Shown: positions 55,113-63,829 of the stretch, in pieces
Layout: each line of letters starts with the position of its first letter
How positions within the stretch are numbered: position 1 is the first letter of the stretch
Origin: Bacteroidales bacterium
GTDB lineage: Bacteria; Bacteroidota; Bacteroidia; Bacteroidales; F082
NCBI GenBank assembly: GCA_017477425.1
Contig: JAFUVT010000012.1
Coordinates: 1 to 64,000 of the forward strand
Reading direction: 5' to 3'
DNA length: 64,000 bases
The notes under the pieces: model-generated
Told to the model about the DNA's origin: nothing
Seen by the model: only the letters and a program-made list of their open reading frames with translations
The model's database searches: none
Translations under genes and position numbers: made by a program

Positions 55113-58100
55113 TTATTTCTTATTGATTAATTCAAGTGCTTTTCTGGCATCATTACCATATTGCTGGTATTTTGTTGAATTTGGGCTGGAGCATTCTTTC
55201 CCAACCACATTACGCATCAACAATTTCACATTATCGGCATACTCGGTTCGTTTTGCCATGGTAAGCTCTGAATCCTTTAGGATTTTTTCTACCATTTCAT
55301 AGATTCTTTCACGACGAGCAGAAGTCATGTTTTCACTGGACACCAAATCGGTAAACTGTTTAGACAAAAAAGTATTTGTAGGAGTTCCCCACTCATCCAC
55401 CTCGGTCATGCACCAGCCATGTCCCTCAATCCTGTCATCTGCTTCAACAAGTATTCCCATTGCAGCAGATGCAAAGAAATATGGAATGAATTCCTGCGCA
55501 GTAATTTCTCTTTCTCCCATAATTTGAGGCAAACAAGAACCATCGCCTTCGCAATGTAGCAAAATGCGTGCTTCTTTAGCCTCTAAGGGGTTGGGATTCT
55601 CTGTCATTGCTTTGTATTCTCTTTCATAATTAGGCAACCATCTCAAAGCCCTCAACGGGAAGCAATTCTTTACCGCACCTATTGTAATTTCATTCGTAGT
55701 ATCTCCTATTGTATCAAATGAAATAGTGCTACCAGGAGTTCCATTGCCGAATGCGCGTCGGAAGGCTTCTTCCAACTTCAATGCGAATTCCTTGAGAGAA
55801 TCATCCCCCTCGTATTTTGGCATGGTGACAAGAATGGTTTTTCTATTCATTGTCTCAGGTCTCTCAATGGGATTCGGATTATTATTCAACGCTCTTTGCA
55901 ATTGCGTATCATCAAGAAGAATAAACACGCCACTCTTTTCAACTGCGTCTTTTGCGAAAGCTCTAATATCGTCATCCGTAACCAACACTTTTTGCAGTTG
56001 CTGTAATATGTTTATTCCAATAAGCTTATCCTTTGAACGCTCAACATCATGAATCTCACGAACACTTGTTCCCATAACTCTATCAACAACCTCAAAAACT
56101 CTATCAATAGACATGTTGCTTTTTGCAAGTTCTCCAAAATGGGCAAAGGTTTTATTACCCACCAATTCATGCCTTAAGGCACTTGAAAGCTTGTCCATCG
56201 TGTTTCGGTTGTGCAGTAGTTCTTTTTCAAAAGATAACACTTTGGCATCCTCCCTTACTTCAATCACAGCTTGTTTCATGTCCTTTAAATCACCTTGCTT
56301 TTGATTGCGATCCGCAATACGATTGTTACCTTCTTCAACACACTTTGCCAACGCAGCCACAAACTCTTGCACTTGTGCGTTAAACGCCTCAAACCTCAGT
56401 TGCAGTTTTCCTAAAAGCCTCTGCGCAAAGACATAAGCAACCCTGTAGGTCTTTTCCGCGTATAAATCGGTTAAAATGGCTTGATGATCCGTATAGCAAT
56501 CCTTGTGTTTCCCAATAATTTTTTGGGCAACATTAAGATGGGTGAAAAACTCTACATTGTCAGCAGCTTCTTTCCTATACCCATCAATACGTTCATCAGC
56601 AGTTTGTATGTCTATGGGCAGCTTACTACGACGATCGCGAATATAAGTCAAAATGGCGTCACTAACTTTAAGCAAATCGGTAAGCGACAACTGGCCTTCA
56701 TACCATTGAGCATACAACTCTTTCTCAATAGAATTAACTATTTCATCAGCCATTGTCTTCAGTACTTCATCCTTGCTCTTATTATCATAGTATTCCTCAA
56801 CACCTTGTTTAAAGCGGAAATCCTTTTGATACTTTTCGAGCATAACTTGCTCCAAATAGTTTATCGGCACACTAGATGCGTTTTTTGCATCATCGTAACT
56901 ATAGAAATCTGCTTGCTCTTTCCAAAAATCTTGTATAGGCACAAATTTCTTATCGGTTTCAAGAATACGTTCATTAAGCAAGAGGAAACTGTCATCAAGT
57001 TTCCAGTCTCGCATATTCTTCTCATTCTTGATATACAAAGCTTCGTAATCTTTTCTCTGAGGCTCAAGCGTAAAGCCAAGGTCTTCTTTCCAGTTGTTAT
57101 ATTGCATCTGGTTAAACACGCTTTCTGATAAGGTGTAACTAATATGCTCTACTACACGCTGTTCTGGATAAACAATACGTTTTATTCCGAATGAGCTTAC
57201 GGCTTTGGTGCGAGCTCTTTCTTTATCATTCCCTTTTGAAGTCGTGTTATACTCAACACAATGGTCATTGAAGTTTTCACACGCCAGACCATGAATAAAA
57301 GGTTCTGTAATACTACCCTTTACCTGCAAGAACATTGCAAAATATACGGTATCGGCTAACAGTTTTGGCAGTTCAGTAAATGACTCTACCACTGTGCCGT
57401 TTTCATTCACATTTGAGTATACCAGTAATCCAAATTGCTTTAGGGGTTGATGGTTCAGCTTTACATGCTCGGCTCCCGTCCTAACATCACAAGGCAAAAA
57501 CTCGCAAATATTCAAAGCCGACAACTCACAAAGAGCTGCATATCCGTTTTGATGATAACGTCCAGCTTGGCAGCCTTCTGGAATTGCAAGTTCAGGCACC
57601 ATCGCATATACCGTAATTTTAGTTCCTTCGACATTACTAAACAAAGAATCAGCACGTAGCTGCGCGACAGCATCTATTATGCTTCCTGATCCAGTTCCCC
57701 CTGCTAATCCTACAAAAACATGAATACAGCATCCATCTTTACCACTTATTTCTTTCACCTTTTGATATTGCTTTTTGACTGCCGATAGGTACTTCGCTAT
57801 ATTTGAAGCAAATAGTATTCTTCCTGCTCTTCTTTTTTGACCAGCAGCAGCCCCAACTTCACCAAGTGTTTGGCGCATCATTTCACCATTCTTGACAACG
57901 TTTTTCAATCCCGGGAAAGCATCTGGGTTATTTAAAATCATGTCAAGATCAGTGGTTTTGATGTTGACAAATTCAGATTCTTCAAATTGTGCACTTTGCC
58001 CAAAAACACGCCAAGTAGGATCATTGGGCTTCATCATTTCATTCGTGGAATCCACATAGACAAATCCTATTGGTAACTTTCGGCGATCTTCCACTTTTGG

Positions 58101-58205
58101 AAATTCTTCCCATAAACGCTTACGAAAAGCTTTTAGCACTTTTCCTCCAGTACCACCAATTCCGATAAGGATGTGGTTGGGCTCTGTTTTGTCAGTGTTT
58201 TTCAT
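55113..58205 (-). CDS. Tubulin/FtsZ-like protein (Tubulin_2 family), 1030 residues
   Basis: The N-terminal ~400 residues form a tubulin/FtsZ-type nucleotide-binding fold. The T1-like loop is GIGGTGG at residues 15-21; the tubulin signature GGTGSGS is at 169-175, preceded by HVFVGLA. FtsZ is ~400 residues, so this protein is more than twice as long. The C-terminal ~600 residues contain helical, possibly coiled-coil segments (NAQVQEFVAALAKCVEEGNNRIADRNQKQGDLKDMKQAVIE) of the kind seen in Tubulin_2-family proteins. It is expected to be cytoplasmic and perhaps to form filaments powered by GTP or ATP. It is the third gene of the run, behind a small lipoprotein and a membrane protein. No other cell-division genes are nearby. 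Confidence 0.85.
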   Translation of the reverse strand: MKNTDKTEPNHILIGIGGTGGKVLKAFRKRLWEEFPKVEDRRKLPIGFVYVDSTNEMMKPNDPTWRVFGQSAQFEESEFVNIKTTDLDMILNNPDAFPGLKNVVKNGEMMRQTLGEVGAAAGQKRRAGRILFASNIAKYLSAVKKQYQKVKEISGKDGCCIHVFVGLAGGTGSGSIIDAVAQLRADSLFSNVEGTKITVYAMVPELAIPEGCQAGRYHQNGYAALCELSALNICEFLPCDVRTGAEHVKLNHQPLKQFGLLVYSNVNENGTVVESFTELPKLLADTVYFAMFLQVKGSITEPFIHGLACENFNDHCVEYNTTSKGNDKERARTKAVSSFGIKRIVYPEQRVVEHISYTLSESVFNQMQYNNWKEDLGFTLEPQRKDYEALYIKNEKNMRDWKLDDSFLLLNERILETDKKFVPIQDFWKEQADFYSYDDAKNASSVPINYLEQVMLEKYQKDFRFKQGVEEYYDNKSKDEVLKTMADEIVNSIEKELYAQWYEGQLSLTDLLKVSDAILTYIRDRRSKLPIDIQTADERIDGYRKEAADNVEFFTHLNVAQKIIGKHKDCYTDHQAILTDLYAEKTYRVAYVFAQRLLGKLQLRFEAFNAQVQEFVAALAKCVEEGNNRIADRNQKQGDLKDMKQAVIEVREDAKVLSFEKELLHNRNTMDKLSSALRHELVGNKTFAHFGELAKSNMSIDRVFEVVDRVMGTSVREIHDVERSKDKLIGINILQQLQKVLVTDDDIRAFAKDAVEKSGVFILLDDTQLQRALNNNPNPIERPETMNRKTILVTMPKYEGDDSLKEFALKLEEAFRRAFGNGTPGSTISFDTIGDTTNEITIGAVKNCFPLRALRWLPNYEREYKAMTENPNPLEAKEARILLHCEGDGSCLPQIMGEREITAQEFIPYFFASAAMGILVEADDRIEGHGWCMTEVDEWGTPTNTFLSKQFTDLVSSENMTSARRERIYEMVEKILKDSELTMAKRTEYADNVKLLMRNVVGKECSSPNSTKYQQYGNDARKALELINKK

Positions 58206-58260
58206 ATTGTTCCTTTTTTTGTGATTGTTTATATTGAATTGTATTTTGATTTCTTATTTC

Positions 58261-58821
58261 TTATCGACGTGAACGATGTGAACGATGCGTATTCCTATTC
58301 CCCCTCATGCTTCTTGAAGATGCTGAACGACTTCTATTGCCGTCTGAAAATGTGAAACACATAATAACAGCTAAAACCATGACAGATATACTCAATAGAA
58401 AGATTGATTTTCTGACCTTGGCCGTGGCTCTTTCATCTATCGACAAGCAAATTGCATCCGATGCTTCTGACACAGTTTTATTAGCAATGTCACTAATAGA
58501 AACCGATTTGGATACATCTGGGAGAAGAAGTTTTAATCCGAGCTTCAAGGCCGAGGCTTGTTCAAGTGTAATAGTATAGTCTTTAGCTTGCGAAGGAAGA
58601 CAGGTCTGCATTGCCGTCTGAACAATCGTGAAAGTATCATTGGTATTTCGCTTTGCCCTAATAGCAGAATTGGCGTGAATTCCTTCAATTGACAAGACGA
58701 TTAAAGCGACAATCGCAACGATATAGGTCAACACTGAAGGCTGGCTTTTCTTACGTAATAGCCAAGTCGTAATAAAGACCAAAATTGTAATTCCAACTGC
58801 TATAAAGATTCCCTTAAACAT
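58261..58821 (-). CDS. Polytopic small membrane protein with basic Arg/Ser tail
   Basis: 186 residues. Two N-terminal membrane spans (GIFIAVGITILVFITTWLL and VLTYIVAIVALIVLSI), an extracytoplasmic or cytoplasmic loop of about 95 residues, a third span (SIFLLSISVMVLAVIMCFTF) and a very basic tail (GNRSRSASSRSMRGNRNTHRSHRSRR). The basic tail could contact nucleic acid or the membrane surface. It lies 55 bp upstream of the tubulin-like gene in the same run and could be its membrane anchor. Confidence 0.72.
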   Translation of the reverse strand: MFKGIFIAVGITILVFITTWLLRKKSQPSVLTYIVAIVALIVLSIEGIHANSAIRAKRNTNDTFTIVQTAMQTCLPSQAKDYTITLEQASALKLGLKLLLPDVSKSVSISDIANKTVSEASDAICLSIDERATAKVRKSIFLLSISVMVLAVIMCFTFSDGNRSRSASSRSMRGNRNTHRSHRSRR

Positions 58822-58837
58822 GGTTTTCAGTTACTCA

Positions 58838-59287
58838 TTAATAGTCCACAGTGATATTCAGTTTCTTCAAAACTTCATTTACGGTTTTCTCTGTTTCTCC
58901 GCCTATTCTATGTGCTTCTTCACAAATCCTTTGTAAGTCCGATTGCATGTCGTTTTCAACATAAAAACGAATAAGCTGCTCCACTTCAACAACATCACCT
59001 AATATAGAAGTGCCTCGGTTATACCACCATCTTGCTTGATATGAACGAACGAGTAGTACCTCCTTCATTGACATCTCATCTTTGAATTTTTCATACCATT
59101 TGTCAGAGAAATTGTCATATTTCTTCGACATTCTTTCCCAATCATCAGAATCATAGGACTTGCAATTGTATGTTACCTCTTGGGTGAAATCGCTGAATCT
59201 TCTCATATAAGAGTCTTTTGAAAGGGGAGCGCAACCCATCAAGAAAATGGTTGCCATAATAATCCCAAGTTTTATCAATCTATTCAT
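58838..59287 (-). CDS. Small lipoprotein, first gene of the tubulin-like run
   Basis: 149 residues, lipobox LMGC (Cys19). The mature part is helical with aromatic repeats (FTQEVTYNCKSYDSDDWERMSKKYDNFSDKWYEKFKDEM), as in several small Bacteroidota lipoproteins of unknown function. It begins 43 nt after a structured leader with an intrinsic terminator, so its expression may depend on antitermination. It precedes the membrane protein by 16 bp. Confidence 0.72.
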   Translation of the reverse strand: MNRLIKLGIIMATIFLMGCAPLSKDSYMRRFSDFTQEVTYNCKSYDSDDWERMSKKYDNFSDKWYEKFKDEMSMKEVLLVRSYQARWWYNRGTSILGDVVEVEQLIRFYVENDMQSDLQRICEEAHRIGGETEKTVNEVLKKLNITVDY

Positions 59288-59329
59288 ATCCTTCGTTTTT
59301 CTATTATTCTATGTCATCAGTACACAAAC

Positions 59330-59360
59330 AAAAAAAGCGTGAAACCAGACTGTTTCCCGC
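59330..59360 (-). terminator. Intrinsic terminator at the end of the structured leader
   Basis: On the minus strand GCGGGAAAC and GTTTCACGC form a 9-bp stem (one mismatch) around a 6-nt loop, directly followed by seven U (59330-59336). It sits 43 bp before the first gene of the 14-gene run and directly after the long hairpin. Confidence 0.78.
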
Positions 59361-59566
59361 TGTTCAAGGTATTTGGCGTAACCTGTAATCTCGATGAAAT
59401 AGTCCAGCTCACGCCATGCGTGAGCACATTGACTAAATCTCAAAGATTACTCTCCGTTAAAATCGCCAAATTTTTGAACAGATGAAATTCGTCTCTATGC
59501 TTGCTTATTTATAATAAGGTGTATATCTTCTTACATTGATATGTTTTAGTGATACAATCCGTTAAT
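59330..59566 (-). ncRNA. Structured leader or small RNA with multi-helix hairpin
   Basis: From the promoter at 59574-59582, a ~236-nt RNA ends at the intrinsic terminator. Between plus-strand positions 59360 and 59481 it folds as one long hairpin of five helices: 59474-59481 with 59360-59367 (CUGUUCAA/UUGAACAG), 59464-59471 with 59371-59378 (AUUUGGCG/CGCCAAAU), 59444-59450 with 59385-59391, 59431-59435 with 59400-59404, and the perfect 8-bp GCUCACGC/GCGUGAGC capping a CAUG-like loop. The internal loops are asymmetric. No known riboswitch class is recognised. It may be an attenuator for the downstream run, or an independent RNA of the 6S type. Confidence 0.65.
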
Positions 59567-59573
59567 TCATGCC

Positions 59574-59582
59574 GCAAATATA
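59574..59582 (-). promoter_or_regulatory. Promoter (-7) of the leader RNA and tubulin-like run
   Basis: The minus strand reads TATATTTGCGGC, an exact TAnnTTTG element. It is the only clear promoter upstream of 59287. Confidence 0.6.
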
Positions 59583-59657
59583 GCGTTTATTTTTGAAATC
59601 CCAGCAAAAAAAACAAAACAAACAACAAAATTTGTTGAAACAAAACATCGACCATAA

Positions 59658-59819
59658 TCAACCCACCCGCTCAATGCGGCACTCATGCTGTTTGGTATCT
59701 CTATGATAAGTAACGCCCACCAGCAGCAAATTGTCGGCATACTGGGCCACCTTGGCGGGATATTGCCTGCGTTTGATTTGGTAGATGGCGGTATCGATGG
59801 CCTTGTCGTATTTCAGCAC
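59658..59819 (-). pseudogene. 3'-end remnant of a PF09820-type ATPase/PD-(D/E)XK gene
   Basis: The minus strand encodes the last ~53 residues of the same protein type as 42417-43985 (LKYDKAIDTAIYQIKRRQYP, then AKVAQYADNLLLVG and TYHRDTKQHECRIERVG, stop). By eye it is about 90% identical to that gene's end at the DNA level. The 5' part is missing: text before 59820 has no similarity. It is a truncated copy left beside the acyl-CoA synthetase gene, in the same orientation as the intact gene 17 kb away. Confidence 0.85.
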
Positions 59820-59847
59820 GAAAACAACTCTGTATTGTCAACCCCCA

Positions 59848-61677
59848 TCACTCGGCAAACATTCCCTCAATCAAGTCGCTGAAATGCTCGGCGATGATCT
59901 TGCGGCGGATCTTCAGACTGGGGGTAATCTCGCCCTCTTCTATGGTCCACTCGCGGTCGACCAACTCGAAGCGCTTCACCTTCTCAAAGTCACCGAAGTA
60001 TTTGTTGTAACTATCCACCTCCTTGCGGTAGCGGTCGTTCACCTTCTTCTCCTTGATGACCTCGGCATTGGAAGTGTATGGGATATGGTTTTCTTCACAC
60101 CACGTCTTCAAATTCTCGAAGTTAGGCACAATCAGGGCGGCGGCAAACTTCTGGTTCTCGCCCACCACCATGATGCTGTTGATGAGCGGCGACTCGGCAA
60201 AACGGTTCTCAATCAAAGCGGGCGAAATGTATTTGCCCATCGAGTCCTTGAAGATTTCCTTCATGCGGCCCGTAATCTTCAGCAGGCCGTCCTCGTCAAA
60301 CTCGCCAATGTCGCCCGTGTGGAAATAACCGTCCACGTCGATGGCGATTTTGGTCTGCTCCTCGTCCTTGTAATAGCCTTTCATCACTGGGGAGCCTTTC
60401 ACCAGGATCTCGCCCGACTCAGCGTCAATCTTGATATGGACGCTCTCGCATGGCACGCCAACGGTGCCCGCCTTCACCACATTCATAGCCAAGCTGTTAG
60501 TACAAATCACAGGCGAAGTCTCCGTCAGGCCATAGCCTTCGATGATGGGGATGTTCATGGCGGCGAAAAGGCGCACCAAACGCGGTTGCAAGCTGGCGCC
60601 GCCCGAGATGATGAACTCCAAGCGTCCGCCGAAAGCCTTACGTACATCCCTAAAGACCAACCTGTTGGCAATATGCAATTTGAAACGGTAGGTTCTGCCG
60701 TTGTTGCGTCCCGTCTCGTCGTAACGCTCAGCCAACTGGAAGGCCCAATGGAAGATGCGTTTCTTCATGCCTTTCAGCTTGTCACCTTTGCGCACGATGC
60801 CGTTATACACCTTCTCGACGACACGTGGCACCGTGGTGAAATGCTCTGGCTTCACATCGGCAATATCGCGCATGATGGTGCCGAAATTCTCCACATAATA
60901 GGTCGAATTGCCGAGATAAAGGTGGGTGAACAACACCGAACGCTCATAGATATGCGACAACGGCAAGAAACACACCACTTTATGTGAACTCGGAACGGGA
61001 TAATGCGGGCCATAATAAGCGATACAGCTCATCAAGTTATGATGGGTCAGCATGACGCCTTTCGGAGTGCCCAGCGTACCTGAAGTGTAGATGATGGTGG
61101 CCACATCCTCAGGGTCAACGGCATCCTTGTGGGCTTGCAAGGCGGCCATGCTCTTCTTGTCGACCTTCACCGAAACCATCAAGCCACGAAGGGTCATCAA
61201 GCCCTCCACGGGATTGAAAACGAACTCCTTAGGCGGATTCGGCATGGCCTTCAAGATGCCATCGAGCTTCTTGTGGAGCAGCGAGCCTTCGACGAAAACC
61301 ACCTTAGGCTCAGCATGGTTCAATATATGTTCGAAATCGCTTTGGCGCACCGTAGGATAAATCGGCACCAGGATGGCCCCGATCTGCTGCACGGCAAAGT
61401 CCACCATATTCCATTGCGGGCAGTTGTTGGAGACCACCGCCACACGGTCGCCCTTGCCGACGCCGAAGCCCATCAATCCTTGGCTGATGGTATCCGTCAT
61501 CTTCAAAAAGTCGCGCCCATTGTATTTCTTCCAGTCCCCGTCCGCCTTGCAGGCAAACATCACCTTCTTCTTGCCGAATTTCTCCACGAATCTCGGCAAA
61601 AGGTCGAAAGTGCGGGGCGGAATATCCGGATAAGGCTTCACCGATCCCGTTTTGAATGCATTCTTTTCCATATCCAT
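59848..61677 (-). CDS. Long-chain acyl-CoA synthetase (AMP-forming)
   Basis: A 609-residue AMP-binding enzyme that activates fatty acids with ATP and CoA. Motifs: P-loop IIYTSGTLGTPKGVMLTHHN (about residue 195), YGLTETSPVI, and the A8/A10 region GYFHTGDIGEFDEDGLLKITGRMKEIFKDSMGKYISP. It fits the FadD/FAA1-like AMP-forming group with the long insert typical of Bacteroidota. Start at 61677 or the ATG 6 bp further in. The promoter is a weak variant (TAATTTCGC at 61690-61698). It ends 29 bp from the ATPase-gene remnant. Confidence 0.93.
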   Translation of the reverse strand: MDMEKNAFKTGSVKPYPDIPPRTFDLLPRFVEKFGKKKVMFACKADGDWKKYNGRDFLKMTDTISQGLMGFGVGKGDRVAVVSNNCPQWNMVDFAVQQIGAILVPIYPTVRQSDFEHILNHAEPKVVFVEGSLLHKKLDGILKAMPNPPKEFVFNPVEGLMTLRGLMVSVKVDKKSMAALQAHKDAVDPEDVATIIYTSGTLGTPKGVMLTHHNLMSCIAYYGPHYPVPSSHKVVCFLPLSHIYERSVLFTHLYLGNSTYYVENFGTIMRDIADVKPEHFTTVPRVVEKVYNGIVRKGDKLKGMKKRIFHWAFQLAERYDETGRNNGRTYRFKLHIANRLVFRDVRKAFGGRLEFIISGGASLQPRLVRLFAAMNIPIIEGYGLTETSPVICTNSLAMNVVKAGTVGVPCESVHIKIDAESGEILVKGSPVMKGYYKDEEQTKIAIDVDGYFHTGDIGEFDEDGLLKITGRMKEIFKDSMGKYISPALIENRFAESPLINSIMVVGENQKFAAALIVPNFENLKTWCEENHIPYTSNAEVIKEKKVNDRYRKEVDSYNKYFGDFEKVKRFELVDREWTIEEGEITPSLKIRRKIIAEHFSDLIEGMFAE

Positions 61678-61815
61678 TGAAAAATTGCTGCGAAATTACG
61701 TTTTATTTCAATCAATCCAAACTATTATCCAAAAGAAAGCCGATTTTTGAAAACAAAATAGGAGATTTTATCAACGAAAAACGATTAATGGAATCTGAGT
61801 TTTAATAGGAATGAT

Positions 61816-61824
61816 TACTTTTGC
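61816..61824 (+). promoter_or_regulatory. Promoter (-7) of the phosphopantetheinyl transferase gene
   Basis: TACTTTTGC lies inside the reading frame that starts at 61811, so translation must begin later, at 61844. Confidence 0.6.
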
Positions 61825-61843
61825 AACGTATTATTCTTCTGCT

Positions 61844-62416
61844 ATGGTTGGCATTTTCGACGACATGAGCCAAATCACCGAGGCCGAGGTGCAACGGATG
61901 TTGCATTTGGTGAACGAACAGCGCCGCGAGCAAGCCTTGCGCTACAAGCATCTCTTCGGGCAGTTCGCCTGCCTCAAGTCGTGGCTGATGCTGCAGGAAC
62001 TACTGAGGCCGCTTGACATCATCGACTTGGAGATGGGGCATAACGAGCACGGCAAGCCTTTCTTGGTTCACCATCCACAAGTGCATTTCAACCTCAGCCA
62101 TTGCCGAAACGGCATCGCGGTGGCGGTCGACTTCTCCCCCATCGGCATCGACATCGAGAGCTTCAGGCAGGGCAACCTCGCCCTCATCCGCCGGACGATG
62201 AACCCCGCCGAAGCCGAATGGATCCGCACCTCGCCCGACCCCATCGAGACCTTCACCCAGTATTGGACCAAGAAGGAAGCCGTAGTCAAGCTACGTGGGA
62301 CGGGCATCACCGACGACTTGCATCATGTGCTTGACGGCGAAGGCTACCGATTGAAGACGCATATTAATAGAGAAAAACGCTACGCATTCAGCATAGCGTT
62401 TTCCGAAACAATGTGA
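61844..62416 (+). CDS. 4'-phosphopantetheinyl transferase, Sfp type
   Basis: 190 residues from the ATG at 61844; an earlier ATG at 61811 overlaps the promoter. The Sfp-family metal-binding and CoA motifs are clear: HFNLSHCRNGIAVAV, PIGIDIES with Asp103 and Glu105, and WTKKEAVVKLRGTG (Glu145). It transfers the phosphopantetheine arm of CoA to an acyl or peptidyl carrier protein. A monocistronic gene divergent from the acyl-CoA synthetase. The target carrier is not in this window. Confidence 0.9.
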   Translation: MVGIFDDMSQITEAEVQRMLHLVNEQRREQALRYKHLFGQFACLKSWLMLQELLRPLDIIDLEMGHNEHGKPFLVHHPQVHFNLSHCRNGIAVAVDFSPIGIDIESFRQGNLALIRRTMNPAEAEWIRTSPDPIETFTQYWTKKEAVVKLRGTGITDDLHHVLDGEGYRLKTHINREKRYAFSIAFSETM

Positions 62417-62425
62417 TTTTAAACT

Positions 62426-63367
62426 TTATGCGATGATTCTCGTCCCGCAAGTCGGGTCGCCAAGGCGTGTGGCCTCGGTGATGATGGCCTCGTGGCCCGT
62501 GGCTTCCACAAACAGGATGGCGGCGCGCACCTTGGGCGCCATGCTGCCTTCAGTGAACTGACCGTCGGCCAGGTGCTTCTTGGCTTCGGCCACGGTGATG
62601 GTGTCCAAAGCCTGCTCGTTTTCCTTGCGGAAGTTGATGTAGACCTTCGGCACGTCGGTGAGGATGTAGAACTCATCAGCGTGGATGTTGATGGCGGTCA
62701 TGGCCGAGGCCAAGTCCTTGTCGATGACGGCCTCAACGCCACCCAGGCTACCGTCGGCCTTCTCGATGACGGGGATGCCGCCACCGCCCACGGTGATGAC
62801 GACGTTGCCCTGCTCGGCCAATTGCTTCACGAGCTCAACGTTCTGGATGGCAACGGGCTTCGGCGAAGCCACCACCTTACGCCAGCCACGACCTTTGGGG
62901 TCTTCCTTGTAGACAGCCCCGGTCTCGGCTGCATATTTCTCTGCGTCTTCCTTGCTATAGTAGGGACCCACAGGCTTGGTCGGGTTTTGGAACATCGGGT
63001 CGTCCTTGTCGACGACAACCTGCGTCACCAAGGTGACCACGTTGCGCTTGATGCCTTCCTTGGCAAAGGTCTTGCCCAGACCCATCTCAATCATGAAACC
63101 GATGAGACCTTGGGTCTCAGCCACACAGAAGTCGATGGGCATGCCCGGCACGCCAAACTGATGGCTGCCCGCCTCATGCTGAAGCATCACGTTGCCCACC
63201 TGTGGGCCGTTGCCGTGCCCGATGACCAAATTATAATCGTTCTTCAAAAACGGAAGCAGCGAATGACACGTCTCGGTGACATTCTCCATCTGTTCCTTAT
63301 AGGTTCCTTTCTGTCCGCCTCTCAACAGTGCGTTTCCGCCAAAGGCGATTACAGCCAATTTCTTCAT
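62426..63367 (-). CDS. arcC: Carbamate kinase
   Basis: A 313-residue amino-acid kinase-family enzyme that makes ATP from carbamoyl phosphate in the arginine deiminase or related pathway. Motifs: AFGGNALL near the N-terminus, VIGHGNGPQVGN, GGGGIPV, DKDLASAMTAINIHADEFYILTDV and the C-terminal ARLGDPTCGTRI-type end. Full length. No arcA or arcB is adjacent. Starts near a short A/T run with no clear promoter, and converges with the phosphopantetheinyl transferase gene. Confidence 0.94.
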   Translation of the reverse strand: MKKLAVIAFGGNALLRGGQKGTYKEQMENVTETCHSLLPFLKNDYNLVIGHGNGPQVGNVMLQHEAGSHQFGVPGMPIDFCVAETQGLIGFMIEMGLGKTFAKEGIKRNVVTLVTQVVVDKDDPMFQNPTKPVGPYYSKEDAEKYAAETGAVYKEDPKGRGWRKVVASPKPVAIQNVELVKQLAEQGNVVITVGGGGIPVIEKADGSLGGVEAVIDKDLASAMTAINIHADEFYILTDVPKVYINFRKENEQALDTITVAEAKKHLADGQFTEGSMAPKVRAAILFVEATGHEAIITEATRLGDPTCGTRIIA

Positions 63368-63418
63368 TACTATATATTTAAGATTAAAAATTCAAAATTC
63401 TATAAACCCAACTGACAA

Positions 63419-63766
63419 TCACTTCTTCTGATACGTCACCGAATAGCCATCAGAGCCCAGGACGAGTTGCCCCTTATCGACGGAGATGATGTCCAAGGTG
63501 TCGGCAAACTCGCTAGGCACCGAGCCGTTAATCATTCCGCCGATGATCAGTTTCTTGCCGTTTTGCTCCCAGTGAGTGTACTCCCTGAAGCCCGTGTTGA
63601 TGGATTTCACCTCGCCGTTTTCGAGCAACGTGAAGCCCACCTCGCCCAGATAACTGCCTTCGGCAGCGGGTTCAACCCAGGTGCCGACCAATGATTCATT
63701 GCCGCAGGAGGCCAAAAAAAGCCCCATCGCTGATGCTAATGCAATACTGATCAAGTGTTTATTCAT
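63419..63766 (-). CDS. Lipocalin-like lipoprotein
   Basis: 115 residues. Lipobox LASC (Cys21). The mature part has the single-sheet barrel pattern of the small lipocalin-like (DUF4923/lipocalin_5-like) proteins: LVGTWVEPAAEG, then EVGFTLLENGEVKSIN, TGFREYTHWEQNGKKLIIGG. It may bind a small hydrophobic molecule; the ligand is unknown. Promoter at 63792-63800 (TATCTTTGC). Confidence 0.75.
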   Translation of the reverse strand: MNKHLISIALASAMGLFLASCGNESLVGTWVEPAAEGSYLGEVGFTLLENGEVKSINTGFREYTHWEQNGKKLIIGGMINGSVPSEFADTLDIISVDKGQLVLGSDGYSVTYQKK

Positions 63767-63791
63767 TTCTTTACCCTTTCTTTTTGGAGCG

Positions 63792-63800
63792 GCAAAGATA
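63792..63800 (-). promoter_or_regulatory. Promoter (-7) of the lipocalin-like gene
   Basis: The minus strand reads TATCTTTGC 25 bp before the ATG at 63766. Confidence 0.6.
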
Positions 63801-63829
63801 CGAACTTTTCTTTCACAAAAACAAGGCGC

